This document shows positions 50,936-62,812 of a stretch of 64,000 nt of DNA, piece after piece (position 1 is the stretch's first letter; each line of letters opens with the position of its first letter). The position numbers were made by a program, and so were the translations under genes. A model generated the notes under the pieces. It saw nothing but the letters and a program-made list of their open reading frames with translations. It did no database searches and was not told the origin of the DNA. This stretch comes from Lampris incognitus (lineage: Eukaryota; Chordata; Actinopteri; Lampriformes; Lampridae), in contig NC_079217.1 in the NCBI RefSeq assembly GCF_029633865.1, positions 32,871,090-32,935,089 on the forward strand, given 5' to 3'.

Positions 50936-51099
50936 TTACGCAATTTACATAATACAACACTGAAAGAGGATAACAGAATTATAATGGACATAAAATTTAT
51001 GAAGAACATGATGCACAGGATGCCAAGCAGTGTCCACATGCCAACGGAGCAGTCCAGGAGCCAAGCCACGCGACCAAGGATCGGGTCCCCCGGCACAAA

Positions 51100-51519
51100 C
51101 AGAGCAATATAGTGTACACTGTGACTGTTAAGTGCCAGGAGGCTTGCCGTGACTTGTACATTGGGGAAACTAAGCAAACGGCAGCCAAGAGAATGGCACA
51201 ACACAGAAGAGCTAACGCGTCAGGCCAGGACTCCGTAGTCTACACCCATCTGCAGGCCAGTGGCCACTCTTCCAAGGATGAGGATGTGCACATCATTGAT
51301 AGGGAGGAACACTGGTTTGAACGGGGAGTCAAAGAGGCCATTAAGAGGGAATGACTATCGCTGAACCGAGGGGGGGCCAAGAATACTGTCGCCATTTTAC
51401 AATGCTGTGATTGCAATCAACCCCTAATCCTCTGTGAACAGCACACATGGCCATTGAAAATTTAGTTAGTGGTCACGCCCATATTTGCATATGAAACTGA
51501 TTGTTGGTTTCGGTCGCTA
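51100..51519 (+). pseudogene. Penelope-like retroelement, GIY-YIG endonuclease domain
   Basis: Encodes a GIY-YIG core: CQEACRDLYIGETKQT, KRMAQHRRAN and DREEHWFERGVKEAI, matching the C-terminal nuclease of Penelope-like elements. A TGA at 51352 interrupts it where the later array copies read CGA. The RT part is absent. It joins abruptly to RTE sequence at about 51519. Confidence 0.8.
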
Positions 51520-52437
51520 CAATGTAACTCCTTCTGGACTTTTCTATACTTCTCCATCAACACTCTCAAAGCAAACTTTGCATCTGTAGTGCTCTTTCAT
51601 GGCATGAAACCATACTGCTGCTCGCTAATCATCACCTCTCCTCTTAACCTAGCTTCTATTACTCTTTCCCATATCTTCATGCTGTGGCTGATCAACTTTA
51701 TACCCCTGTAGTTGCTACAGCTCTGTAATCGTCCTTATTCTTGAAAATTGCTACCAGTATGCTTCTTCTCCACTCTTCAGGCATCCTCTCACTGTCCAAG
51801 ATTGAGGTAAACAGTCTAGTTTAAAACTCCACTGCTATCTCTCCTAAACATCTCCATGCCTCCACACTTTGGAAGCATGGAGGTGACAGTGTGGAGGCAT
51901 GGAGGTGACATACCTGTGGAGCCCATAGGTATGTCATCTGGACCAACCAACTTTCCACTCTTCCTCCTCTTCATAGCTGCCCACACTTCCTTCTTGCTTA
52001 TCCACCAAACTTCCTGATTCACCATCCCCACATCATTCAACCTTCTCTCTTTCTTTCTTCATTCATCAGCCCCTCACAGTACTCCTTCCACCTTTTCAAT
52101 ACACTCTCCTCGCTTGTCAGCATATTTCCATTTCTATCCTTCATTGCCCTAACCTGCTGCACATCCTTCCCAGCTCAGTCCCTCTGTCTAGCCAATCGGT
52201 ACAAGTCTTTTTCTCCTTCCTTAATATGCAACCTCTCATACAACTCACCATACACCTTTTCCTTTGCCTTTGCCACCTCTCTCTTTGCTTTACGCTGCAT
52301 CTCCATGTACTCCTGTCTACTTTCTTCATCTCTCTCACTATCCAACTTCTTTGCCAACCTCTCCCTCTGTAAACTATGCTGTACTTCCCCACTCCACCAC
52401 CAGATCTCCTTCTCATCCTTTCTCTGTCCAGATGACA
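51520..52437 (-). pseudogene. RTE-type LINE fragment (RT N-terminal region)
   Basis: The minus strand encodes the pre-RT region (SGQRKDEKEIWWW, a long basic helix) and RT start (KSGKLVGPDDIP), then a palindromic insertion. It corresponds closely to 60740-61617. Confidence 0.75.
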
Positions 52438-52885
52438 CATCAAGTGATCAGGCAACATTTTGTCAATAAACGTTGTATCCAGATGAACTGATTCAACTTT
52501 CTTTGAACAAGGACACATGTTAATATGAAAAGTCAATATGTCATTGAAATATATGATACTACATGACAACTTCTGAGTTTTTTTATCAGGATAAGTTTGC
52601 AGGGAACTGAGTGTCAAAGTGATGCATGGGAAGAGATAAAGCTAAAGTGTTCTCTGGTTGAAGTAAAACAAATACAGTACTCATGTTTGGTAATACAACA
52701 CAACATTGTGTGAGCAACATATGTATGTATGTTTAAACACTGTTTGCCGCAATTTGAGTTGATAACCTTGCAACCCAGGTAGCCTTACATTTGTTGTATT
52801 TCAAACAAAGATATTGAGGCAACTGATCACCAAGGGAGAGTTTAGATCAAGTTGAAATAAAATGTGATCTTACAGGCATACATAT

Positions 52886-52910
52886 CTACTACTACTACTA
52901 CTACTACTAC
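52886..52910. repeat. (CTA)8 microsatellite, array copy 1
   Basis: 25 bases, against 49 in the other two copies. Confidence 0.95.
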
Positions 52911-53787
52911 AAACAGGTATACATATTATTGTCACACATATTATGTATTTCTCTATGGAATTTGTATTTGTTTGTCATACACCAAAAATATTTATCCAAA
53001 GCATCAGACCTAACTTCATACACAACATGTTTAACCATGAACATCACCTTTTTTCCAGAAGCATGTTTTGTTCCTCTCAGCGGTTTCACAATTCATAGCT
53101 TAAAGCCAGAGAACCAGAAGTGACATGCAATGTTACTTAAGGCATCTGCACTACATTGCACAATCTGCACTAACTGCAGATGCACATGCTTTCAGTCACA
53201 TTCTATAAAAACCAAATACCACCAACAAACAACATATAAATTATCAAAAATGTCCCAATTCAATAGAAATTCTTCAACAGGAAATCATTAGCCTACTGAC
53301 AGTCAGTTGCTATGGAAAACAATTCAGCTTGCTGTCAGTCAGGGCAGAAATATGCAATCTTGCGCAGATCTGTTGCCTCCAGTCTTTTTTTTTTGTCATT
53401 TGTCAAAGGCAACAGTCCTGGAACTGCATATAAATTGCATTATGTTATGTAAAGTTTTATTTTGTAATAGCATCAAGAATGATAACTTTATTTTCTAAGA
53501 TGATGAACTGTAGCCCCAGCAACACAAGCATTTCAAGAAATCCCTTACAGGCTAAAAAAGTATGTTTAAATTAATATACTGCATTCATGCATATGGCTCC
53601 CACTGTATTTTTTTCCAAGTTAGTTTAAGTCAGTACCTGTTTTTTTTCTTTTCTTTTCTCTTCTCTTTTATTATTACAAGTTTGCTCTGCTTAAATTATT
53701 TGCTTTCAATGCCTGATGTTCAAGATCTAGATAAATACAATACCTGCATAGTAAAACATATTTACCAGCACACATTGGATTGTATGC

Positions 53788-53829
53788 AGCTACTCCATGG
53801 GGCACAAACCAGTGTCCCATGGAGTAGCT
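53788..53829. repeat. 18-bp stem hairpin in the array unit
   Basis: AGCTACTCCATGGGGCAC and GTGTCCCATGGAGTAGCT pair at 17 of 18 positions over a 6-base loop. The same hairpin is at 56721-56762 and 59656-59697. Confidence 0.85.
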
Positions 53830-53916
53830 TATCTTGTTCTTATCTTGAGTCTCTGCTCCCCTCTAGTGGTGTCTTTACCATCACATTGAATTTTGCTAAA
53901 AGGTTTCTCAGTAATC

Positions 53917-55008
53917 TACTACTACAACTTTTGGCTGCTCCCGTTAGGGGTCCCACAGTGGATCATCCGTTTCCATCTCTTCCTGTCCTCTGCATCTTCC
54001 TCTGTCACGTCAGCCACCTGCATGTCCTCCGTCACCAAATCCATAATCCTCTTTGGCCTTCCTCTTTTCCTCTCCCCTGGCAGCTCCATATTCAGTATCC
54101 TTTTCCTAATATACCTAGCATCTCTCCTCCACACATGTCCAAGCCATCTCAATTTTGTCTCCCTTACTTTGTCTCCAAACCATTCAACCCAAACTGTCAC
54201 TCCAATATACTCATTCCTAATTTTGTCCTTTCTCATCACTCCCAGCGTAAATCTTCAACTCTGCCACCTCCAGCTCCAACGCCTGTCTTTTCATTGGTGC
54301 CACGATCTCCAAACCATACAACATAGCTGGTCACACTGCCATCTTGTAAACCTTCCTTTTAACTCTTTCTGGTACCCTTGTTGCAAATCACTCCTGACAC
54401 TCTTCTTCACCCACTCCACCCTGCCTGCACTCTCTTCTTCTCCTCTCCTCCGCACTCCCAATTACATTGAACAGTTGACCCCAAGCAATTCAACTCATAC
54501 GCCTTTGTCACCTCTAAGTCTTGCATCCCCACCATTCCACTGTCCTCCCTCTCATTCATGCATATTTACTCCATCTTGCTCCTACTGACTTTCATTCCTC
54601 TTCTCTCCAGTGCATACCTCCACCTCTACAGGCTCCCCTCAATCTGCACCTTACTTTCGCTACAGATCACAATGTCATCCGCAAACATCATAGTCCACGA
54701 ACGCTCCTGCCTGATCTCATCTGTCAACCTGTCCATCACCATTGCAAACAAGAAAGGGCTCAGAGTCGATCTTTGATTTAAACCCACCTCCATCTTGAAC
54801 CCATCTGTTATTCCAAGCACACACCTCACCACTGTCACACTGCCCTCATACATATCCTGCACCACTCCTACATACTTCTCTGCCACTCCTGACTTCCTCA
54901 TGCAATATCACACCTCCTCTCTTGGCAACCAGTCATTTGCTTTATCTAAATCCACAAAGACACAATGTAACTCCTTCTGGCCTTTTCTATACTTCTCCAT
55001 CAACACTC
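53917..55008 (-). pseudogene. RTE LINE 3' half, array copy 1
   Basis: Minus strand: RT core with MMFADDIVICSES, then RT C-terminus and KVRETKLRWLGHVWRRDA, ELPGERKRGRPKR and EEDAEDRKRWKRMIHC. The 3' end has GTAGTAGTAG. Confidence 0.85.
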
Positions 55009-55365
55009 ATTGAAAGGGAGGAACACTGGTTTGAACGGGGTGTCAAAGAGGCCATTAAGAGGGAACGACTATCCCTGAACCGAGGGGGGGCCAAGAATAC
55101 TGTCGCCATTTTACAATGCTGTGATTGCAATCATCCCCTAATCCTCTGTGAACAGCACACATGGCCATTGAAACTTTAGTTAGTGGTCACGCCCATATTT
55201 GCATATGAAACTGATTGTTGGTTTCGGTCGCTATGCAACTGTATTGTTTATAAGGGTGGGGATACCTGCAGTCAGTTTAGACTGAAGAGGTCACTTACAT
55301 GAGTGATGAAACATTTTGTCAATAAACGTTGTATCCAGATGAACTGATTCAACTTTCTTTGAACA
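55009..55365 (+). mobile_element. Penelope-like 3' fragment, array copy 1
   Basis: Starts inside the GIY-YIG domain (REEHWFERGVKEAIKRERLS) and runs through the 3' untranslated part with GATGAAACATTTTGTCAATA. Confidence 0.8.
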
Positions 55366-55741
55366 AGGACACATGTTAATATGAAAAGTCAATATGTCAT
55401 TGAAATATATGATACTACATGACAACTTCTGAGTTTTTTTATCAGGATAAGTTTGCAGGGAACTGAGTGTCAAAGTGATGCATGGGAAGAGATAAAGCTA
55501 AAGTGTTCTCTGGTTGAAGTAAAACAAATACAGTACTCATGTTTGGTAATACAACACAACATTGTGTGAGCAACATATGTATGTATGTTTAAACACTGTT
55601 TGCCGCAATTTGAGTTGATAACCTTGCAACCCAGGTAGCCTTACATTTGTTGTATTTCAAACAAAGATATTGAGGCAACTGATCACCAAGGGAGAGTTTA
55701 GATCAAGTTGAAATAAAATGTGATCTTACAGGCATACATAT

Positions 55742-55790
<49 letters not shown>
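55742..55790. repeat. (CTA)16 microsatellite, array copy 2
   Basis: 49 bases. Confidence 0.95.
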
Positions 55791-56848
55791 AAACAGGTAT
55801 ACATATTATTGTCACACATATTATGTATTTCTCTATGGAATTTGTATTTGTTTGTCATACACCAAAAATATTTATCCAAAGCATCAGACCTAACTTCATA
55901 CACAACATGTTTAACCATGAACATCACCTTTTTTCCAGAAGCATGTTTTGTTCCTCTCAGCGGTTTCACAATTCATAGCTTAAAGCCAGAGAACCAGAAG
56001 TGACATGCAATGTTACTTAAGGCATCTGCACTACATTGCACAATCTGCACTAATTGCAGATGCACATGCTTTCAGTCACATTCTATAAAAACCAAATACC
56101 ACCAACAAACAACATATAAATTATCAAAAATGTCCCAATTCAATAGAAATTCTTCAACAGGAAATCATTAGCCTACTGACAGTCAGTTGCTATGGAAAAC
56201 AATTCAGCTTGCTGTCAGTCATGACTCCTTTGCAAAATGCCATAACCTGATTCAACTCACTGAACCTCTTGTCAGGGCAGAAATATGCAATCTTGCGCAG
56301 ATCTGTTGCCTCCAGTCTTTTTTTTTTGTCATTTGTCAAAGGCAACAGTCCTGGAACTGCATATAAATTGCATTATGTTATGTAAAGTTTTATTTTGTAA
56401 TAGCATCAAGAATGATAACTTTATTTTCTAAGATGATGAACTGTAGCCCCAGCAACACAAGCATTTCAAGAAATCCCTTACAGGCTAAAAAAGTATGTTT
56501 AAAATAATATACTGCATTCATGCATATGGCTCCCACTGTATTTTTTTCCAAGTTAGTTTAAGTCAGTACCTGTTTTTTTTCTTTTCTTTTCTCTTCTCTT
56601 TTATTATTACAAGTTTGCTCTGCTTAAATTATTTGCTTTCAATGCCTGATGTTCAAGATCTAGATAAATACAATACCTGCATAGTAAAACATATTTACCA
56701 GCATACATTGGATTGTATGCAGCTACTCCATGGGGCACAAACCAGTGTCCCATGGAGTAGCTTATCTTGTTCTTATCTTGAGTCTCTGCTCCCCACTACT
56801 GGTGTCTTTACCATCACATTGCATTTTGCTAAAAGGTTTCTCAGTAAT

Positions 56849-57941
56849 CTACTACTACAACTTTTGGTTGTTCCCGTTAGGGGTCGCACAGTGGATCATC
56901 CGTTTCCATCTCTTCCTGTCCTCTGCATCTTCCTCTGTCACGTCAGCCACCTGCATGTCCTCCGTCACCAAATCCATAATCCTCTTTGGCCTTCCTCTTT
57001 TCCTCTCCCCTGGCAGCTCCATATTCAGTATCCTTTTCCTAATATACCTAGCATCTCTCCTCCACACATGTCCAAGCCATCTCAATTTTGTCTCCCTTAC
57101 TTTGTCTCCAAACCATTTAACCCAAACTGTCACTCTAATATACTCATTCCTAATTTTGTCCTTTCTCATCACTCCCAGCGTAAATCTTCAACTCTGCCAC
57201 CTCCAGCTCCAACGCCTGTCTTTTCATTGGTGCCACGATCTCCAAACCATACAACATAGCTGGTCACACTGCCATCTTGTAAACCTTCCTTTTAACTCTT
57301 TCTGGTACCCTTGTTGCAAATCACTCCTGACACTCTTCTTCACCCACTCCACCCTGCCTGCACTCTCTTCTTCTCCTCTCCTCCGCACTCCCAATTACAT
57401 TGAACAGTTGACCCCAAGCAATTCAACTCATACGCCTTTGTCACCTCTAAGTCTTGCATCCCCACCATTCCACTGTCCTCCCTCTCATTCATGCATATTT
57501 ACTCCATCTTGCTCCTACTGACTTTCATTCCTCTTCTCTCCAGTGCATACCTCCACCTCTACAGGCTCCCCTCAATCTGCACCTTACTTTCGCTACAGAT
57601 CACAATGTCATCCGCAAACATCATAGTCCACGAACGCTCCTGCCTGATCTCATCTGTCAACCTGTCCATCACCATTGCAAACAAGAAAGGGCTCAGAGTC
57701 GATCTTTGATTTAATCCCACCTCCATCTTGAACCCATCTGTTATTCCAAGCACACACCTCACCACTGTCACACTGCCCTCATACATATCCTGCACCACTC
57801 CTACATACTTCTCTGCCACTCCTGACTTCCTCATGCAATATCACACCTCCTCTCTTGGCAACCTGTCATTTGCTTTATCTAAATCCACAAAGACACAATG
57901 TAACTCCTTCTGGCCTTTTCTATACTTCTCCATCAACACTC
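56849..57941 (-). pseudogene. RTE LINE 3' half, array copy 2
   Basis: Near-identical to 53917-55008, including the FADD active site. Confidence 0.85.
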
Positions 57942-58298
57942 ATTGATAGGGAGGAACACTGGTTTGAACGGGGAGTCAAAGAGGCCATTAAGAGGGAACG
58001 ACTATCCCTGAACCGAGGGGGGGCCAAGAATACTGTCGCCATTTTACAATGCTGTGATTGCAATCATCCCCTAATCCTCTGTGAACAGCACACATGGCCA
58101 TTGAAACTTTAGTTAGTGGTCACGCCCATATTTGCATATGAAACTGATTGTTGGTTTCGGTCGCTATGCAACTGTATTGTTTATAAGGGTGGGGATACCT
58201 GCAGTCAGTTTAGACTGAAGAGGTCACTTACATGAGTGATGAAACATTTTGTCAATAAACGTTGTATCCAGATGAACTGATTCAACTTTCTTTGAACA
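57942..58298 (+). mobile_element. Penelope-like 3' fragment, array copy 2
   Basis: Near-identical to 55009-55365. The junction reads CACTCATTGATAGGGAGG. Confidence 0.8.
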
Positions 58299-58674
58299 AG
58301 GACACATGTTAATATGAAAAGTCAATATGTCATTGAAATATATGATACTACATGACAACTTCTGAGTTTTTTTATCAGGATAAGTTTGCAGGGAACTGAG
58401 TGTCAAAGTGATGCATGGGAAGAGATAAAGCTAAAGTGTTCTCTGGTTGAAGTAAAACAAATACAGTACTCATGTTTGGTAATACAACACAACATTGTGT
58501 GAGCAACATATGTATGTATGTTTAAACACTGTTTGCCGCAATTTGAGTTGATAACCTTGCAACCCAGGTAGCCTTACATTTGTTGTATTTCAAACAAAGA
58601 TATTGAGGCAACTGATCACCAAGGGAGAGTTTAGATCAAGTTGAAATAAAATGTGATCTTACAGGCATACATAT

Positions 58675-58723
<49 letters not shown>
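58675..58723. repeat. (CTA)16 microsatellite, array copy 3
   Basis: 49 bases, same length as copy 2. Confidence 0.95.
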
Positions 58724-59783
58724 AAACAGGTATACATATTATTGTCACACATATTATGTATTTCTCTATGGAATTTGTATTTGTTTGTCATACACCAAAA
58801 ATATTTATCCAAAGCATCAGACCTAACTTCATACACAACATGTTTAACCATGAACATCACCTTTTTTCCAGAAGCATGTTTTGTTCCTCTCAGCGGTTTC
58901 ACAATTCATAGCTTAAAGCCAGAGAACCAGAAGTGACATGCAATGTTACTTAAGGCATCTGCACTACATTGCACAATCTGCACTAATTGCAGATGCACAT
59001 GCTTTCAGTCACATTCTATAAAAACCAAATACCACCAACAAACAACATATAAATTATCAAAAATGTCCCAATTCAATAGAAATTCTTCAACAGGAAATCA
59101 TTAGCCTACTGACAGTCAGTTGCTATGGAAAACAATTCAGCTTGCTGTCAGTCATGACTCCTTTGCAAAATGCCATAACCTGATTCAACTCACTGAACCT
59201 CTTGTCAGGGCAGAAATATGCAATCTTGCGCAGATCTGTTGCCTCCAGTCTTTTTTTTTTTTGTCATTTGTCAAAGGCAACAGTCCTGGAACTGCATATA
59301 AATTGCATTATGTTATGTAAAGTTTTATTTTGTAATAGCATCAAGAATGATAACTTTATTTTCTAAGATGATGAACTGTAGCCCCAGCAACACAAGCATT
59401 TCAAGAAATCCCTTACAGGCTAAAAAAGTATGTTTAAAATAATATACTGCATTCATGCATATGGCTCCCACTGTATTTTTTTCCAAGTTAGTTTAAGTCA
59501 GTACCTGTTTTTTTTCTTTTCTTTTCTCTTCTCTTTTATTATTACAAGTTTGCTCTGCTTAAATTATTTGCTTTCAATGCCTGATGTTCAAGATCTAGAT
59601 AAATACAATACCTGCATAGTAAAACATATTTACCAGCACACATTGGATTGTATGCAGCTACTCCATGGGGCACAAACCAGTGTCCCATGGAGTAGCTTAT
59701 CTTGTTCTTATCTTGAGTCTCTGCTCCCCACTACTGGTGTCTTTACCATCACATTGCATTTTGCTAAAAGGTTTCTCAGTAAT

Positions 59784-62700
59784 CTACTACTACAACTTTT
59801 GGTTGTTCCCGTTAGGGGTCGCACAGTGGATCATCCGTTTCCATCTCTTCCTGTCCTCTGCATCTTCCTCTGTCACGTCAGCCACCTGCATGTCCTCCGT
59901 CACCAAATCCATAATCCTCTTTGGCCTTCCTCTTTTCCTCTCCCCTGGCAGCTCCATATTCAGTATCCTTTTCCTAATATACCTAGCATCTCTCCTCCAC
60001 ACATGTCCAAGCCATCTCAATTTTGTCTCCCTTACTTTGTCTCCAAACCATTTAACCCAAACTGTCACTCTAATATACTCATTCCTAATTTTGTCCTTTC
60101 TCATCACTCCCAGCGTAAATCTTCAACTCTGCCACCTCCAGCTCCAACGCCTGTCTTTTCATTGGTGCCACGATCTCCAAACCATACAACATAGCTGGTC
60201 ACACTGCCATCTTGTAAACCTTCCTTTTAACTCTTTCTGGTACCCTTGTTGCAAATCACTCCTGACACTCTTCTTCACCCACTCCACCCTGCCTGCACTC
60301 TCTTCTTCTCCTCTCCTCCGCACTCCCAATTACATTGAACAGTTGACCCCAAGCAATTCAACTCATACGCCTTTGTCACCTCTAAGTCTTGCATCCCCAC
60401 CATTCCACTGTCCTCCCTCTCATTCATGCATATTTACTCCATCTTGCTCCTACTGACTTTCATTCCTCTTCTCTCCAGTGCATACCTCCACCTCTACAGG
60501 CTCCCCTCAATCTGCACCTTACTTTCGCTACAGATCACAATGTCATCCGCAAACATCATAGTCCACGAACACTCCTGCCTGATCTCATCTGTCAACCTGT
60601 CCATCACCATTGCAAACAAGAAAGGGCTCAGAGTCGATCTTTGATTTAATCCCACCTCCATCTTGAACCCATCTGTTATTCCAAGCACACACCTCACCAC
60701 TGTCACACTGCCCTCATACATATCCTGCACCACTCCTACAAAGCAAACTTTGCATCTGTAGTGCTCTTTCATGGCATGAAACCATACTGCTGCTCGCTAA
60801 TCATCACCTCTCCTCTTAACCTAGCTTCTATTACTCTTTCCCATATCTTCATGCTGTGGCTGATCAACTTTATACCCCTGTAGTTGCTACAGCTCTGTAC
60901 ATCGTCCTTATTCTTGAAAATTGCTACCAGTATGCTTCTTCTCCACTCTTCAGGCATCCTCTCACTGTCCAAGATTGAGGTAAACGGTCTAGTTTAAAAC
61001 TCCACTGCTATCTCTCCTAAACATCTCCATGCCTCCACACTTTGGAAGCATGGAGGTGACAGTGTGGAGGCATGGAGGTGACATACCTGTGGAGCCCATA
61101 GGTATGTCATCTGGACCAACCAACTTTCCACTCTTCCTCCTCTTCATAGCTGCCCACACTTCCTTCTTGCTTATCCACCAAACTTCCTGATTCACCATCC
61201 CCACATCATTCAACCTTCTCTCTTTCTTTCTTCATTCATCAGCCCCTCACAGTACTCCTTCCACCTTTTCAATACACTCTCCTCGCTTGTCAGCACATTT
61301 CCATTTCTATCCTTCATTGCCCTAACCTGCTGCACATCCTTCCCAGCTCAGTCCCTCTGTCTAGCCAATCGGTACAAGTCTTTTTCTCCTTCCTTAATAT
61401 GCAACCTCTCATACAACTCACCATACACCTTTTCCTTTGCCTTTGCCACCTCTCTCTTTGCTTTACGCTGCATCTCCATGTACTCCTGTCTACTTTCTTC
61501 ATCTCTCTCACTATCCAACTTCTTTGCCAACCTCTCCCTCTGTAAACTATGCTGTACTTCCCCACTCCACCACCAGATCTCCTTCTCATCCTTTCTCTGT
61601 CCAGATGACACATCAAGTACCTTCCTAGCTGTCTCCCTCACTATTTCTGCAGCAGTTGCCCAGCCATCCGGCAACTCTTCACTACCACACAGTGCCTATC
61701 TCAACTCATTTTAAACTTCACACAACAGTCTTCCTCCCTCAACTTCCACCATTTGATCCTTGGCTCTGCCTCCACTCGCTTCCTCTTCTTAGTCTCCAAA
61801 GTCATCCTACAGAACACCATTTGATGCTGCCTAGCATCATTCTCCTGCCACCACGTTGCTGTCTCCAATCCCTTTCAGATCGCACCTCCCACATAAGATA
61901 TAGTCCACCTGTGTGCACTTTCCTCCACTCTTGTATGTCACCCTGTGTTCCTCCCTCTTCAAATATGTATTCACCACAGCCATTTCCATCCTTTTCACAA
62001 AATCCACCATTATCTGTCCTTCCACACTCCCCTCCTTAACACCATACCTACCCATCACCTCCTCATCACCTCCTCTCCCTTCACCAACATGCCCATTGAA
62101 GTCTGCTCCAATCATCACTCTCTCCTCCTTGGATACACTCTCCACCACTTTATCCAACTCACTCCAGAATTCTTCTTTCTCTTCCATCTCACACCGAACT
62201 TGCGGGCATATGCGCTGATACCATTCATCATCACAACTTCAATTTCTAGCTTCATACTCATCACTCTGTCCAACACTCTCTTCACCTTGAACACACTCTT
62301 GACATACTTCCCTTCAGGATTACCCATACCCCATTTCTCATCCTATTCACACCATGGTAGAAGAGTTTGAACCCACCTCCAATACTCTTGTCCTTACTCC
62401 AATTCCACCTGGTCTCTTGTACACACAGTATGCCTACCCTTCTTCTTTCCATCATATCAGCAAGCTCTCTCCCTTTACCAGTCACAGTGCCAACATTCAA
62501 AGTTCCGACTCTCACCATCACACTCCTACCCTTCCTCTTCTCCCGCTGCTTCTGGACATGCCTTCCCCTCTCCTACTCCTTCACCCAACAGTAGCATAGT
62601 TTCCACCGGCACCCTGCTGGTCACCAGCACTGGTGGCAGTCATTGGTAACTGGGCCCTCGACCGATCTGGTATGAAAATCTGATTAATGATCTGCCTATT

Positions 62701-62812
62701 TGATTTGGCAAAGGTTTTACGCCAGATGCCCTTCCTGATACAATCCTCCCTATTTATTTTGGCTTGAGACTGGCACTAAGAATGTACTGGCTTGTGCATC
62801 CCCAGTGGCTGT
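59784..62812 (-). pseudogene. RTE-type LINE, almost full length (array copy 3 plus 5' part)
   Basis: The only copy with the 5' half. An endonuclease/exonuclease/phosphatase-type domain runs from 62521 (RVGTLNVGTVTGKGRELAD, GILCVQETRWNW, MIGADFNGHVGEG, GGKCTQVDYILC). The pre-RT region follows, then RT (KLVGPDDIP, DDVQSCSNYRGIKLISH), then the 3' half with FADD. About 200 bases are missing at the junction near 60740, and stops and a palindromic insert break the frame. The 5' leader reaches about 62812. Confidence 0.85.

Larger units (their letters stand above)
52438..60740. repeat. Three tandem copies of a ~2.9-kb chimeric unit
   Basis: Each copy holds a ~1.4-kb non-coding block with CTA microsatellite and hairpin, then the 3' half of an RTE LINE (minus). 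Copies 1 and 2 are each followed by a Penelope-like 3' fragment (plus). Copies begin near 52440, 55320 and 58255. The periods are 2856 and 2933 bp. The 77-bp difference equals a 53-base deletion plus 24 fewer CTA bases in copy 1. Base differences between copies are few, so the duplication is recent, or an assembly effect. Confidence 0.9.

Noticed and set aside
53562-60456. Long plus-strand open frames of about 250-260 codons, repeated three times
   Set aside because: They are opposite-strand shadows of the RTE LINE. Their residues show no domain logic, while the minus strand carries RT motifs.
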